A DNA stretch of 64,000 nucleotides. Source: Guadua angustifolia. Lineage: Eukaryota; Streptophyta; Magnoliopsida; Poales; Poaceae. Each line of letters starts with the position of its first letter. Position 1 is the first letter of the stretch. Shown here one piece after another: positions 22,891 to 33,934 of this stretch. The stretch is from contig CM070501.1 in assembly GCA_036346375.1 (NCBI GenBank), positions 34,058,539-34,122,538 on the forward strand, read 5' to 3'. The position numbers were made by a program, and so were the translations under genes. The notes beneath the pieces were generated by a model that worked only from the letters and a program-made list of their open reading frames with translations, was not told the DNA's origin and did not search any database.

Positions 22891-24721
22891 GGTTCTCATC
22901 CTAGACCTAGCCTTCCGCAGCCGCCACCGCGCCGCCCCCGGGGAGATCGATCTCCACCGGGGTAGCGCTCAGAATTAGGTTGCGTGGCGATCCTTCGATC
23001 CGCCACGTCCGTCGTCGTCGCCCACGTCGTCGGCTGAAAAAGATCGAGTTCTCCCGGATCCGCGTTGTGGTGGTCGTCTTCTCCGTCGTCGACTGCATCA
23101 CGCCATGCCTCGCTCCGTCCTGTCCACACGCTATCGTGGTGACAGCTGTGGCTGGGCTGCCGCGTCCAAGCTTCCCCTCCGCTTCATTGTCGTGTTGACG
23201 GTGAGGAGGAAACGCTGATCTGTAGAGTGCCGCTCCGTCGCCGCGGGCCCTCCGCGTTCCACGCCGCCGTGGTTCTCTAGGTCCCTCCTCCACCCCTGGC
23301 CTGGCCGCGGCCATCTCCGTCACCTGGTCATCGTGCCGCCGACTGAGCCCCTCCGCCGGTCGGGCCTCGCTCCATGGCTCCGTCGCCTGGGGCCCTCCGC
23401 CGGCCGGTCCGCGCCGCCGGGCATGCTGCCGCCCCCGCCGATGGTTCGCTGGGCCATGAGACGATGGGGCTATGGGTACCCAGATCTGCTGCTGCTGCTG
23501 TACCTTTATTTTTTTCCGAGCAGAGATCGGGTTTGCGTCGCCCACCGCCAGTCGGCCTCGCGCATCTTCGACATCGGCATCGACAACACCGGCTTCCTCA
23601 TCTTCTTCGACTGTGCGGCATGGCATGGCCTGCGGCGTACCCGGACCGCCTGCGTGTGCCGCGCCTCTTTACCTGCACATCGACCTACGTTGGCTCGTCG
23701 TCGCCACCACCGATCGGGAGGCTCCACCTTCGACTCTGTCTCGCACGCCCTCGGCCTGATCAACCGATCACGTGCGACCATCCTCCCGTGACGTCTGTCG
23801 TCTACTACGCGCTGCTTTTCCAAGCACAAGGGCTGCCGCTGCGTCGCCTCCTCGGGCAGCAGCGCCGCCGTCTGTCGTCGTCCTCGCCGTTGCACCTCCA
23901 TCGCTGTCGACTACGTCGCTGCGCGTCTCTCGCGCATGGTCTTCTCCGGCTGTTCGAGTTCTTCGCCGACTTCTTCGAGCACCGCCGTCGTGACACTCCA
24001 GCGCCACCGTGGCTCTCCTCGTGCGTTACGGCTCTCTCGCCGCTGCCAGTCTGAGCCTTGGTGCGTCGCCCATCTACTTCTTCGACTTCGTTCACCACAA
24101 CCTCGTCGCCAGCGTCGCCCTCTCGTCCTCGCCTACTTCGTCCACTCCGACAACCACGGGCTGCATCGGCACCTTCTTCCCCGCCGTTCTTTTGCGCACC
24201 GCAACCGTCGTGGAGGCCTTCTCTGCTGGTCCCTTTAGACGCTGACGCATGGTTGGGGCCCTCTGCCTAGTACGTCCGGTACTGGCAACACCGGTGCGTG
24301 CCTTCGTTCCCGGGCCTGGCAAACCCGGCGCACGCCTCGTCCATGGCGGCTCGACAGTGTCGACTTCGGCATTGACCTTCTTCTTCATCGACTGCGTCGC
24401 CGTCTTCGTCTATGGCGCTCCCTCTTATGCGCCCTCATCACCCTGGCGCCCCTTGCGCGCCCGCGACTTGTGCGGCTCCTCCTCTTCGGCGACCTCAACG
24501 GCTCCCTCGACCACAGCTACCCTTCGCACGGCACCTCGACACGGCTTCTCGCCCTCGTGCTTGGCTACTTCGACATGGGCACAAAGGGCTACCGCCTTGC
24601 TTGAGCAACCTCGTCGGCTTCCACTCCAGCCACAGCATCTGTGACGCATCGACCGTTCGACTGCGGGGGGATGTCAGCTCGTCTGCTTCTTCTACAGTCT
24701 CATCGTCTGCGCCACTCCCGC
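22891..24721 (+). other. GC-rich cargo of the short LTR element
   Basis: Long overlapping open frames occur on both strands (for example 23374-24054 plus and 22907-23626 minus), as expected by chance in DNA with few A/T-rich stop codons. The predicted peptides are low-complexity R/P/S/A-rich. No domain is recognised. It may be captured host DNA or degraded gag leader. Confidence 0.5.
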
Positions 24722-24737
24722 TGTGACTGCGGGGGGA
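24722..24737 (+). other. Polypurine tract, with a second copy upstream
   Basis: GACTGCGGGGGGA directly precedes the 3' LTR. A near-identical CGACTGCGGGGGGATGT lies 66 bp upstream at about 24659-24675, so the priming site is duplicated. Confidence 0.7.
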
Positions 24738-24919
24738 TGTTAGAGTATATTAGGCAGCACCAGATATGGTTAGTTTAGGATTGATTGTAATCCCGTGATA
24801 ACCTTCCTTATCTCTAGGAGAGGCATCTTGCCCTCCAAGCCATGTACTCCTATATAAACAGCCTGAGGGCTCAGTAATACATTATCCCACGCATTATATA
24901 CAATTCTCTCTTTTCTACA
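24738..24919 (+). repeat. 3' LTR, 182 bp
   Basis: 181 of 182 bases match the 5' LTR. The duplication GAACC follows at 24920-24924. Confidence 0.9.
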
Positions 24920-24924
24920 GAACC

Positions 24925-25800
24925 AGCGTAGACCAACCATGTATGTGGGGGCATTTTTTTCCCCTTGTGGAGTATTAAGACGAGTAGTTTCCTCAGGATC
25001 ATTCATATCGAGCATTGACAATGGATCGTGCTTGTCAAATCGGAAGGACATAAAGGAAGACCTGATGTTCGAGTCATCCAGCACGAGCATTGACATAGGT
25101 CTAGCGATCTGGGTACCAGAACGGCGCGTGAAGTGCGCTTCAGAGAAGAAAATACACTTTCGTCTAACCATCGAGGTGAAATGTCCACTGGAGTGACGGA
25201 AGTGGGCTGGCTAGCTTGGCTTGGCTCCCGTGGAGACAAACACCGAAACCACAAGGAGAATCACCGTAGAGAACTTTCCATGGCTCCTCTGATACCATGT
25301 ACACTGGCGATGGTGAGTGTGATTCTAGAATGCCACTGACAAATCGCGCCTTTGCTCCTTATCTGCGTGGCACTCTTGTCTCCTCGCCGGCGTCTAGGAC
25401 TAGTCTTCCAAGTGATCCAAGCACGTGCGCATTTGGGGGAGGCCGTCTCAGTCCAACTCCAGCTCAATACATTGCACCTGGCTACTATATATCGGCAGGC
25501 TTCGGTAAAGATTTTTTTTTTCGCCAATCCATATTTTTGCATGTGTAATATGCCGGTCATCGAAGTGTCGAGTTTAGAGAGCTGTAATCGTTCGCTGCCA
25601 CGAGTCATGCAGAGTTTCATGCATACACGTGGCAATGGAGAAGCATGCCGTCGTACTAATCTAAGTAAGCGGAAGAGCATGCATGCCAAAGTCGACTTGG
25701 AGAATAACTCTATCAGGGCGAGAATTCCCATAGCCACTTGATCAGCAAGATCCGGGAAGAAGGTCAAAGCTCGTGCGATTCCGCGAAGTATTGTCTGCTG
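24925..25800 (-). mobile_element. Remnant of an older minus-strand LTR retroelement (LTR end and PBS)
   Basis: On the minus strand TGGTATCAGAGG (25297-25286) is an exact initiator tRNA-Met-type PBS, directly preceded by ...CCAGTGTACA, a plausible LTR end. TATATATAG on the minus strand near 25490 may be the LTR promoter. Sequence on the far side of the short LTR element (below 22687) would be its continuation. The open frame at 24770-25171 has no domain, and the distal LTR boundary was not found. Confidence 0.5.
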
Positions 25801-26228
25801 CCAACACCAACGTCAAAAGATATTTTCGAGCATCAGGGAAAAGCTCTTGCACCACGGTTACCCAGCAAATAAAGAAATTAGTGTAAGCTGAGTATACGAA
25901 TATGACCATGGTAGATTAATATGATGCGAAAGGGCTACTTTTAGCACAAAGCAGCGAGCCATAAGCCAGCTGACGACTTCCGGTTGTGTTATGCAGCGTC
26001 GACTTGACGATAGCAAGTTGAAATGCTTGGATATTGTTGGTCAAAACAAGCTAATGCCTAGCCAATTTTTTCACTCATGAACCATCCCCTGTTCTCTTGG
26101 ACTCCAAGAGAAAGATCGCGCCATGTACAAGGACATTCATTAATTTGTATGGTGGAAGAACTTATTGATCCCATCAAAGGGTAGTGGGATTTAAGTCTAC
26201 TACAACGGACTTTTTGCTAAGAAGTGGA
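25801..26228. other. Intergenic DNA, no gene recognised
   Basis: No motif could be recognised. The end of this stretch may already be decayed LINE sequence, since LINE-like residues start near 26229. Confidence 0.35.
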
Positions 26229-27640
26229 TATTATTCAGCGAATTCCACTAAGAGATAATATGGAAGATCATTTGGTCTGGTTCTATGATAATAAAAAGGC
26301 AGTTCGGTGCAAAATCAACATATCAAGTTTTCATACAAGAACAATGTCGAAGTACAGGTCAAATAGAAAATTCTAAGGCAGCTAATTTAAATTTCAAGTG
26401 GGATCTTATTTGGAATGAATGTATTCCAAATAGGGTGAAACATTTTCTTTGGAGGTTTCCCTGTAAATTGCTTACAGTTGAGAATAAATATTAAAAGAAG
26501 AGGTGTTAATTTAGGGCATGTACAATAGTACATGTCAGTTGTTTGTAAGACTATACCACGTAGAATTTTAGGTGATGTGGAGGAGGGGAAAGGAGGAAAG
26601 AGAAAACTGATGTCTACTATTTAACAGACGGTCTTATAGACAGTTTTTTATTTTGTGTGTCATTGTGTAGACGGTCTATTAATTGGATAGATACTGTTAC
26701 AAACAACTATACAAGCGATCTATTGTATGAGTTACTTTTAGTGTTGTCTATAGATGACATGGAGATATACTACAGATAGCTACCGTCTATATGACTATAT
26801 CACTGTACATGCTCTTATATACACTATGTCCAATGTGCAACCGCCTAGACGAAGATAGTGGACATCTTTTTTTTTCAAATGGAAAGTGGTTCGAAAATGT
26901 TGGAGGATGCTACTGCTTCAGGATGTAAGGTTGCAACTAATGATATGTCCTTCACCACAACATGCTCTTGAAACAATCTGGAGTCTGTCAAGAGAAGTGC
27001 AGCTAAAAGTCATTTTCTTTTTATGGTGTTGGTGGTCTGCTCGAAACAATTTAGTAGCAAGGGAGAGTTCTTTCTCTAACGAGGAAGTAATCCACTCTAT
27101 TGCATGTCATATGCATGCTTTTCAAAAAATGCTTAGCTGGGATAACTCAGTTAAGAGTAGAGCAAGTGAAAAAAAAAATTGGAGGCCACCGACTCAAGGT
27201 GTGCTAAAAATCAACATAGATGGCTCCTTTTCTTCTTCAGATCATTCAGGAGGATGGGATGCTGTCCCGCGTGATGCTCACGGAGAAATGCTTATGGCAG
27301 CAGCTAATCCTCTTCAAAATCTTCAGGACACTTTTCAGTCGAAGGTTACGGCAGTTGTACATGCTCTGGGGACTGTCTTGAACATGGGCATTCACTTTTC
27401 AGTCGAAGGTTGCAGTTGTACATGCTTTGGAGATTGCTCATGCTCTCTACTTGTGTACTTGTTTAGTTGGAAAGAAAGAGTACGCCACGCATTGGGAATG
27501 GCATACGTAGTACCGGTGGTATATCAAGTATAACTGATCAGGATTGTTCTAGTCAATTGGTGCTCTGTAAAGTCAGCGTCTTTCCATGTAATTGTTGAAG
27601 AGGTTAAACTGCTTATGGTGAATAGTTTTGATAAAGTAGA
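26229..27640 (+). pseudogene. LINE ORF2 C-terminal remnant (zf-RVT and RNase H-like), interrupted by a MITE
   Basis: Conceptual peptides include IPLRDNMEDHLVWFYDNK, then in another frame KSTYQVF and WNECIPNRVKHFLWR, the zinc-binding reverse-transcriptase tail (zf-RVT). After the MITE, LCPMCNRLDEDSGHLFF continues that domain. WSLSREVQLKVIFFLWCWWSARN follows in the frame at 26886-27533, then an RNase H-like segment beginning WRPPTQGVLKINIDGSF with an N-terminal Asp. These are the C-terminal modules of plant L1-type LINE ORF2. The polymerase core is missing upstream; frameshifts near 26295 and stops make it non-functional. A local duplication of GGCATTCACTTTTCAG-like DNA is near 27330-27410. Confidence 0.8.
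26514..26814. mobile_element. Tourist-like MITE, 301 bp, nested in the LINE
   Basis: The left end GGGCATGTACAATAG and the reverse complement of the right end GAGCATGTACAGTGA are inverted repeats. TTA flanks it at 26511-26513 and 26815-26817. Removing it rejoins the LINE zinc-binding region, which proves the order of insertion. Confidence 0.85.
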
Positions 27641-27796
27641 TGCGGTATTTAGATGATGTAGTGTGTGGCGCACAAACTAGCAAAGTTCGATGTTGCTTTG
27701 AAGTCTCTGAGCCCATGCGATATGGTTTGAAGATTTCCCAAAGTTTGTATCTGGTCTGGCATTAAGCGATTTGACCGACTCGCCATACTAATGGAA

Positions 27797-27935
27797 TACT
27801 CCCTCTGTCCAAAAATATAAGGAGCATTTTGACTTTGCATAAAAATTAAGGTTATGTTAAAATTGAAAAAAGTATGATAGAAAATGACTTAGATGTCCCT
27901 ACTTAAATATCTTAGAAGATCAGAGATATACAAAT
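27797..27935. mobile_element. Partial Stowaway-like MITE
   Basis: Starts CTCCCTCTGTCCAAAAATAT and shares GACTTTGCATAAAAATTAAG and AAATGACTTAGAT with the copy at 3950-4224. The opposite inverted end is not found. It lies downstream of the Rab7 gene. Confidence 0.6.
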
Positions 27936-28296
27936 GTTCATAACCATTTATGACATGGAAAAGCAATATCCCTGTCTGAAAAAAAAACACTTTGGAAGTA
28001 AAAAAGTTACAGCTGCACGAATAAAATTGAGGCTTAGGAGATTAACCACTGAGATGCCATATCCCAAATTGTCTACCACTGTGCATTCTTATTGCCCAAT
28101 TGAAGAAACAGGGCCGCTCATCAGTATTCTGTGTACCAAAAACATAGTCGCTAACTATAATACAGTGGCTACAAAAGCGAGTCGAATGGCCCGCGCAGGA
28201 ACCCTGGTGTACATTGTGAAAACTAAAAGAATGCCCATCATAAAAGAATATAGCAATCAGTAAGCAAAAGTTGGAAGGGACAAATATGACTAACTG

Positions 28297-31200
28297 CTAG
28301 CATGCACATCCGCCTCTCTGTTCAACCTCGGGGACAGGATCTGCAACTGTCTGGAAGTAGCTGAAGGGCAGAAAAAATGAATGTAAGCGACTAAAAAGAC
28401 AGAAATAATAGAGGTGTGACAGCTGTACTATCTTTTTTGAAACAAGGTAGTGAAACATAACAAACTCAAGCATGAAAATAAATAGTTATAGACAGCAATC
28501 ATCACCGTTAAATCTAACAATACAGTCAATCCAATTCTACCACTTAATGTTCAACGAAGATACAAATCCTATAATCACAACTTACTCCAAGCTAAGCAAA
28601 AGCTTCCTACCAAACAATAGTGGGTAAGATGATTTTACTCACATGTCCTGATCACGTTCATGCTCTAAAGCAAGCCTGGCAACAGACAGGAACGCATTGT
28701 CAACATTGTAGTCCTCTTTTGCAGAAGTTTCGTAATAAGGAATATTGCCTTTGGAGGCACACCACTCAATTGCTTTCTTCTCAGAAACCTGTGTGAAAAC
28801 TAGTAAGCAAGTAGTGGCATATCTAGAGACAAAAGTTATGAGTCACATATTCAAGAAACTGACCACTCTGCTTTTTCCACCATCTACATCAATCTTGTTC
28901 CCAAGTAAGATGAATGGAAAAGTTTTAGGATCTGATGGGCTAGCCTAAAAAGAAATGGAAAATAGTCGTGTCAATTAAATTCCTCAAGATGCTACAACCT
29001 GCTACAAGAGATAGAAATGTTGCAGTACTGCGATATTACGACCAACAAGATGCACACATCAAAACATAGTAAAGCATAAGGAAGTTTACCAAATAGTCCA
29101 CCCAACAACTATATTTAGAAAACCAATGAAAGGGCATTCCATAAAGATAAAATTACTGAAAAGTTTTTGGAACTCATTTTGTTGCGACACGCACACTGTC
29201 ACAATCGTAATGAGCTTGCTAAGTACAGCAGAATTATTGAAAGTCCCAGCGCTATTTGAACCAAATGATTTACATGGTTTATAATACCAAGAGTTCTGAA
29301 AACGGCTGGTAAATAGGAACTGGCCTGGTTCCGATTTTCAAACTCCTGACTGGTTAACCCCAAACCCCTCCCCTTTTGATTCATTATTCTTGCACAATAT
29401 ATGTATTAATACTTGTAGATTACATTCCAAAAATCAAATCATGAAAAACTAAAATTTTAAATTTGTGAAAAGGAAAACCAGACTGGTCTAGAGGGTGGAA
29501 ACCAACAGGACCAACAGGTTTCCAGGCAAAAACCAGAACTGGCCAGGTTCTGGCTTTCACTGCCTAAACAGTTTCCAAAACCCTGATTACACCTCCAAAT
29601 GGCAACGCTCACGCTTAACTGAGTTGTGTTATTTTCAAGAAAAAGAATTAGCTCAAAGAAATGAATCTATCCAAAAAATTGACCTCCTGAGAAATTTATT
29701 TTTTATCGTCATCATTCTTTCACTAACAAGACTAAATAACAGACATTTCTTAGAACAGCATCACAGCAACTCTTGTATGGATGAATTCATCAATGGATAT
29801 CTAAAATCAAATATGTAAGAAAATAGTCCTTCGAATTAATCAAGAATATAAGTACCAACATGGTACTAGGCTACTAGCTTTCAATCATGTCATCAATGGG
29901 ACAAGTAGAGGTTAAGCCCTTGGCGTATCAATAGTTTTGTTTACTCCTTAAACCTTTACATAAGGTTAGAGACCCCACTACCAATAACAAATATAGGTTA
30001 TATAAACCCTCAATGACGTCTATACCATTGATATGAAATGATAATTAAATTAGCCAGCTAATCCTTTGTTGACTTCATAAGTTTGAAGGAATAAGGATCA
30101 ACCACATGAGTCAATCAATTTGATAATTTTCTTTTGTGCAGCTAAGTTACTATTTCCTGATCAGGTCGGTAACACCATTAGTTAATAGTTACAAGGCATG
30201 GAAATAAACAATAGCACACTTGTAGCTGGGAACTTGTATATTATTACAGGTAGTGGGATCTCTCCCTCAGAGCAAGGCTAGTTAACTTACTAGAGTTCAA
30301 GGATAAAACAGAACTACCAAAGTAACACTAAAGAGCACAGATTGAGGTTTCCGCCTCAACCCATCCCCCTAGTCAAGTAATCGAAATTCACAAGGCATCA
30401 ATAAGGTTGGGTTTTCTCGTGGATATAAGGCAATGATTCCTGCTAAGTATATATCTGTGGTTCATCCCCCAGAAAAAATCAATTACATATAAGTATTTAT
30501 GAGGCTGTAACTACGGGATCTAGGCAAGTCCTTCGTAAGTCATTGTAAAGAACAGTTATTTGTTTGTAAAATATTTTCAGTTAGAAAAACTGTATTTAAA
30601 AAGTTTAAACTTTTGCTAAATTAACTTGATTACCATAAACTAGACAGTGCTTTATAGGCATCAATTTCAAGAAGATTTATTTGACTTTGTCTTTGCATTC
30701 TGTTACAACTTACGATCAGGTCTTTTGCACATATCGTGCTATCATGCACTACTCAACTTAAAGTAACCATTCACATATCACCAGAATTGATGCCAATACC
30801 ATCAAACATGCAACTTAAGGGGAAAATGCTAGACAAAACTCTTGATAAGACTACCAACACCTTGCTTGTGTTCCAAAGAACGCTAAATAGAGTGGTGAGC
30901 ATAATGACAAAAAAAAAATGAAGACCAGTACCAAATGAATAAACATATGCTACATATTCAAAGTTGATAAAAGGAAAATGATTGGTTTTGAAATTGACAA
31001 GGTTGAACTTGATATATTGGCATTCTTGCATAAGGAAACTGCTCAGATAAGATATAGCTGCAGAGTTCTAAATAGTCTCTGTGTAGCTTAATACATTCAG
31101 TTTGCCTAATGAACCTGCTCAAGTATTGCATAACAGAGCTACTAATATATGATATGCTATTGACTTATAGTCTTTTGTTGCAAACATGCTTTGCAGCTTA

Positions 31201-32476
31201 AACAATGCAAAATAAATAAATAAAATATAGATATGTAAGCATGATTAAGCTTCAGAAAATTATTGGCAACATCGCATCAAACTGTCAGCTAATGAAAACA
31301 ATTGTTGGGACAATAAATGGTGAATTTCTCTATAGTCGACATCTGCAACAGTGATCAAGCATCACAATGGCACGCGAGATAAAGTAATCTTACTTGGTTG
31401 AGGAACTCATCATGCCATGTGTTGAGTGTATCAAATGACCTGTTAGCATTGACATCATAGACGAGCACACAACAATCTGCCCCTCTGTAGAATGCGACAC
31501 CAAGGCTCTGGAATCTCTCCTGCCCTGCGGTGTCCCAGATCTAGAAGAAAAGCAACACGTAATGATGACACTAGCACGGTCTCTTCGTTCGTAGTGAAAG
31601 AGCTGCAACTAAGGGAGAAACTCACCTGCAATGTGACAAGCCTGTCTTCAATGAGGACCTCCTTGGTAACGAAATCCGCACCAATTGTAGCTTTGTACTG
31701 CTGACTGAACTTCTTGTGAACATATCTAAGTAAAGTCAAGCATATCAAAGTACCCAAAGTACTAACATGAGTCTGGAGACACACGATAAGATGCTTCTAC
31801 TATCGCCTTAAATTCAATCAACATACTGTGGTAACCAGCTAAGCATGATGTGTTCATGTACCAGAGATTTCACCATAGAGATTCAAAACATCCTGGCTTA
31901 TGTAATACACAGCATAACGAATGAAACTAGTAACATCAAATGCAGCTAAACAGAGATTCGCTGCGAGCTTACAGAATTCCAATTCCCAAGATGGGATTCC
32001 TCACACATACGTTCCTGCAGCTCAACGGATCAAACGTCCCCCGAGTAAAAAGTACAAATTTTTTACACGGTTTGCGAATTTGTCGCGTACCGAGCATTAG
32101 GGCATCAATAGATTCGAGGGAAACCGTGACGAGATCCCACCAAATACGGACCAACCCCGCAGCGATCAAACAAGAGCGAACAAAATGCGGCGCATCCGAG
32201 GTCAAGTCAAGGATACTGGTTCATCAGCGACGTTTTCCCGACCCTGCACGGATCAAACCAGATCAAATCAAACCAACACGCTAAACCTAACACTGGTTAC
32301 AGCCACATCCAAATCGAGCCACTAATTCATAGAAAGGAATGGGCTCCACCGGCGAGCAGATCCGAGGCCCGAGGGTAGGGAGGGGAGGGGAGGGGAGGGG
32401 AGGGAGGGGAATGGGCTGACCCGCTGTCGCCGAGGACGATGACCTTGAGGAGGGTTCGCCTGCGCGACGTCGACAT
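28297..32476 (-). CDS. RAB7: Rab7-type small GTPase (plant RabG3)
   Basis: A membrane-traffic switch of the late endosome/vacuole (tonoplast) that cycles between GDP and GTP forms and recruits effectors for fusion with the vacuole. Seven exons on the minus strand: 32476-32421, 32243-32217, 31725-31626, 31540-31394, 28944-28864, 28788-28643 and 28360-28297. They join in consistent phase to 206 residues, the normal Rab7 length. Motifs: G1 GDSGVGKT (16-23), switch I KATIGADF with T41, G3 WDTAGQE (63-69), G4 NKID (126-129), G5 ETSAK (157-161), and C-terminal CAC for double geranylgeranylation. Exon 2 is only 27 nt and is followed by an apparent U12-type intron. Intron 4 is 2.4 kb. All catalytic and lipid-anchor residues are intact, so it should be functional and probably broadly expressed. 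Confidence 0.97.
31726..32216 (-). other. U12-type (minor spliceosome) intron 2 of the Rab7 gene
   Basis: The donor reads GTATCCTTG (U12 consensus RTATCCTTT, 8 of 9). The branch region ATGCTTGAC (consensus TTCCTTRAC, 7 of 9) has its A 10 nt before the acceptor TTAG, within the U12 spacing range. Removing it joins AAC-CA to A-TAT-GTT and gives the expected NQYV. No GTRAGT-type donor is available that keeps the reading frame. Confidence 0.85.
32377..32411 (+). repeat. G-run array in Rab7 intron 1
   Basis: Five or more consecutive GGGGA units, as in GGGAGGGGAGGGG, lie 10-45 nt inside intron 1 from the exon 1 donor. The plus strand could form a G-quadruplex; the transcript is correspondingly C/U-rich here. 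Confidence 0.7.
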
Positions 32477-32700
32477 GGATGGGGGCGATCACGATCTCTC
32501 TCTCTCTCCCGCCGGCCGCCGCTCGACCTCTCGTCGCGAGGCGCACGAGGAGTTTCGGGAAGACAGGAGCTAAAAAATGGTAAGAAGCAGGGAGGTCATG
32601 AGGGATATCCAGTGCACCCTTCCGTAAGATGCATTCTTTTCCATAAAGTTTTGTTTTTTTAGTGTGTGTATATATACACACACACATATAACCGTGTGTG
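32477..32700 (-). promoter_or_regulatory. Probable Rab7 5' leader and promoter-proximal region
   Basis: On the minus strand the sequence just upstream of the ATG has a GA-rich GAGAGAGAGATCG tract typical of grass 5' UTRs. Further upstream is an alternating TATATACACACA/TGTGTATATA tract (32660-32705). No unique TATA box can be fixed. Confidence 0.4.
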
Positions 32701-32707
32701 TATATAA

Positions 32708-32800
32708 TCTTTTACTCTCAGGTATAGTTACTCTTATATTTGAAATACCACCTAAACGAATTTAAAATTGTTCTCTATCAATTTCGATACACTCATATTT
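32708..32800. repeat. Partial copy of the inverted-repeat element found next to it
   Basis: ACTCTCAGGTATAGTTACTC and ACCACCTAAACGAAT correspond to the left end of the two fuller copies at 32832 and 33190. Only the first 90 bp or so remain. Confidence 0.5.
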
Positions 32801-32831
32801 TATATATATATATATAGAGAGAAAGCCTTTT

Positions 32832-33172
32832 CCATACTCTTAGGAGTATATACTCGCATCTCTAATGTACCACTTAAACGAATGTGTTATACTCTTTTAT
32901 CATATTCAATATACTTCAATAATAATTCTAAGATACTCTAATTCGACGTGGTTGAAAAAATTTCATCGAAGCTCTTTATTTCTGCTATATACAATTTTCC
33001 ATATGTAAAAGAAGTGTATAAACAAATTGTGCTATAAAAAGAAATTTTTCATAGAACTCACTTTGAAGTATCTTATAATTAGTATTAGAGTATACTCAAA
33101 AGGATAAATAGGTATAACAATATCATTTAAACAATATATTTAGAGTGGGAGTATGTACTCCTAGGAATATAG
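32832..33172. mobile_element. MITE-like element, tandem copy 1
   Basis: The left end CCATACTCTTAGGAGTATAT and the reverse complement of the right end CTATATTCCTAGGAGTACAT form terminal inverted repeats of about 22 bp. The arms themselves contain the small palindrome ACTCCTAGGAGT-like. Flanks are TA-rich. Confidence 0.65.
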
Positions 33173-33189
33173 AACCATATATATATATT

Positions 33190-33544
33190 CTGTACTCTTG
33201 GGAGTATATACTCTCACCTTCAATGTACCACTTAAACGAATGTATTATAATCCTTCATCACTTTCGGTATACTCCAATAATAATTCTAAGATACTCTAAT
33301 GTGACATGATTGGAAAAAAATTCATTAGAGCCCTTCATTTTCTTGCTATATACCATTTTCCATATGTAAAAGAATATATAAATAAATTATGCTATAAATG
33401 GTAGATTTTGATGAAATTTTCCGTAGAACTCAATTTAGAGTATCTTATAATTAGTATTAGAGCGTACTCAAAAAGATAAAGAGGTATAACAATATCATTT
33501 AAGTGGTATATTGGAGGTGGGAGTATGTACTCCTAGGAGTATGG
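33190..33544. mobile_element. MITE-like element, tandem copy 2
   Basis: Closely related to copy 1 over its whole length (for example TGTACCACTTAAACGAATGT and AATAATTCTAAGATACTC). Ends are GTACTCTTGGGAGTATAT and, reverse-complemented, CCATACTCCTAGGAGTAC. It is separated from copy 1 by an (AT)n tract. Confidence 0.65.
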
Positions 33545-33550
33545 AACCAT

Positions 33551-33551
<1 letters not shown>

Positions 33552-33593
<42 letters not shown>
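33552..33593. repeat. (TA)n(CA)n microsatellite
   Basis: TATATATA passes directly into about 18 CA dinucleotides, immediately right of MITE-like copy 2. Confidence 0.95.
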
Positions 33594-33595
<2 letters not shown>

Positions 33596-33934
33596 AGCAC
33601 TATTCCAAAACAGGTATATTCCTGTATGTATGGCATGTGAAATTTTTAAGATGTTGAGTTTAACTAGTTTACTAACTAGTTCAAATAAATTTGAACTAAA
33701 ATTCAAATTGGAATTTCTTTTTTTATGGTAATTTGATTGTAGGTATGTGTTGATTTTATATATAAATCATGAAAGCATATGATCTGAATTCATTCAAAAA
33801 TTTTGAAAATCAAATATTTTTTAAAGATATGTATTCCATTTAAATTGTTATAGATGAATATATACCTTAAAACTATTTTTTTTAAAAAATATACTTGAAT
33901 ATGACTTTAATTCACACACTTGAAATGATGGAGT

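Larger units (their letters stand above)
22692..24919 (+). mobile_element. Short non-autonomous LTR retrotransposon, 2228 bp
   Basis: Two 182-bp LTRs (22692-22873 and 24738-24919) start TGTTAGAG and end CTACA, and differ at one base. The 5-bp duplication GAACC flanks the element (22687-22691 and 24920-24924). A methionine-tRNA-type PBS follows the left LTR directly and a G-rich purine tract precedes the right one. The 1.86-kb interior is very GC-rich and has no recognisable gag or pol motif, so it must use foreign proteins. The near-identical LTRs show a very recent insertion. It sits inside older minus-strand retroelement DNA. Short LTRs with an abutting PBS fit Copia-type elements; this is inferred. 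Confidence 0.92.

Noticed and set aside
22907..23626. 239-codon minus-strand open frame
   Set aside because: It lies antisense in GC-rich cargo of a retroelement, overlaps other long frames on both strands, and has low-complexity R/G/P/A composition with no domain.
23374..24054. 226-codon plus-strand open frame
   Set aside because: Same GC-rich cargo; no domain, no gag signature, and similar-length frames occur in the other phases.
24770..25171. 133-codon minus-strand frame as a host gene
   Set aside because: It begins in the older retroelement leader and ends inside the young element's LTR; no domain.
27934..28263. 109-codon plus-strand frame
   Set aside because: It is antisense to the probable 3' UTR of the Rab7 gene and has no domain.
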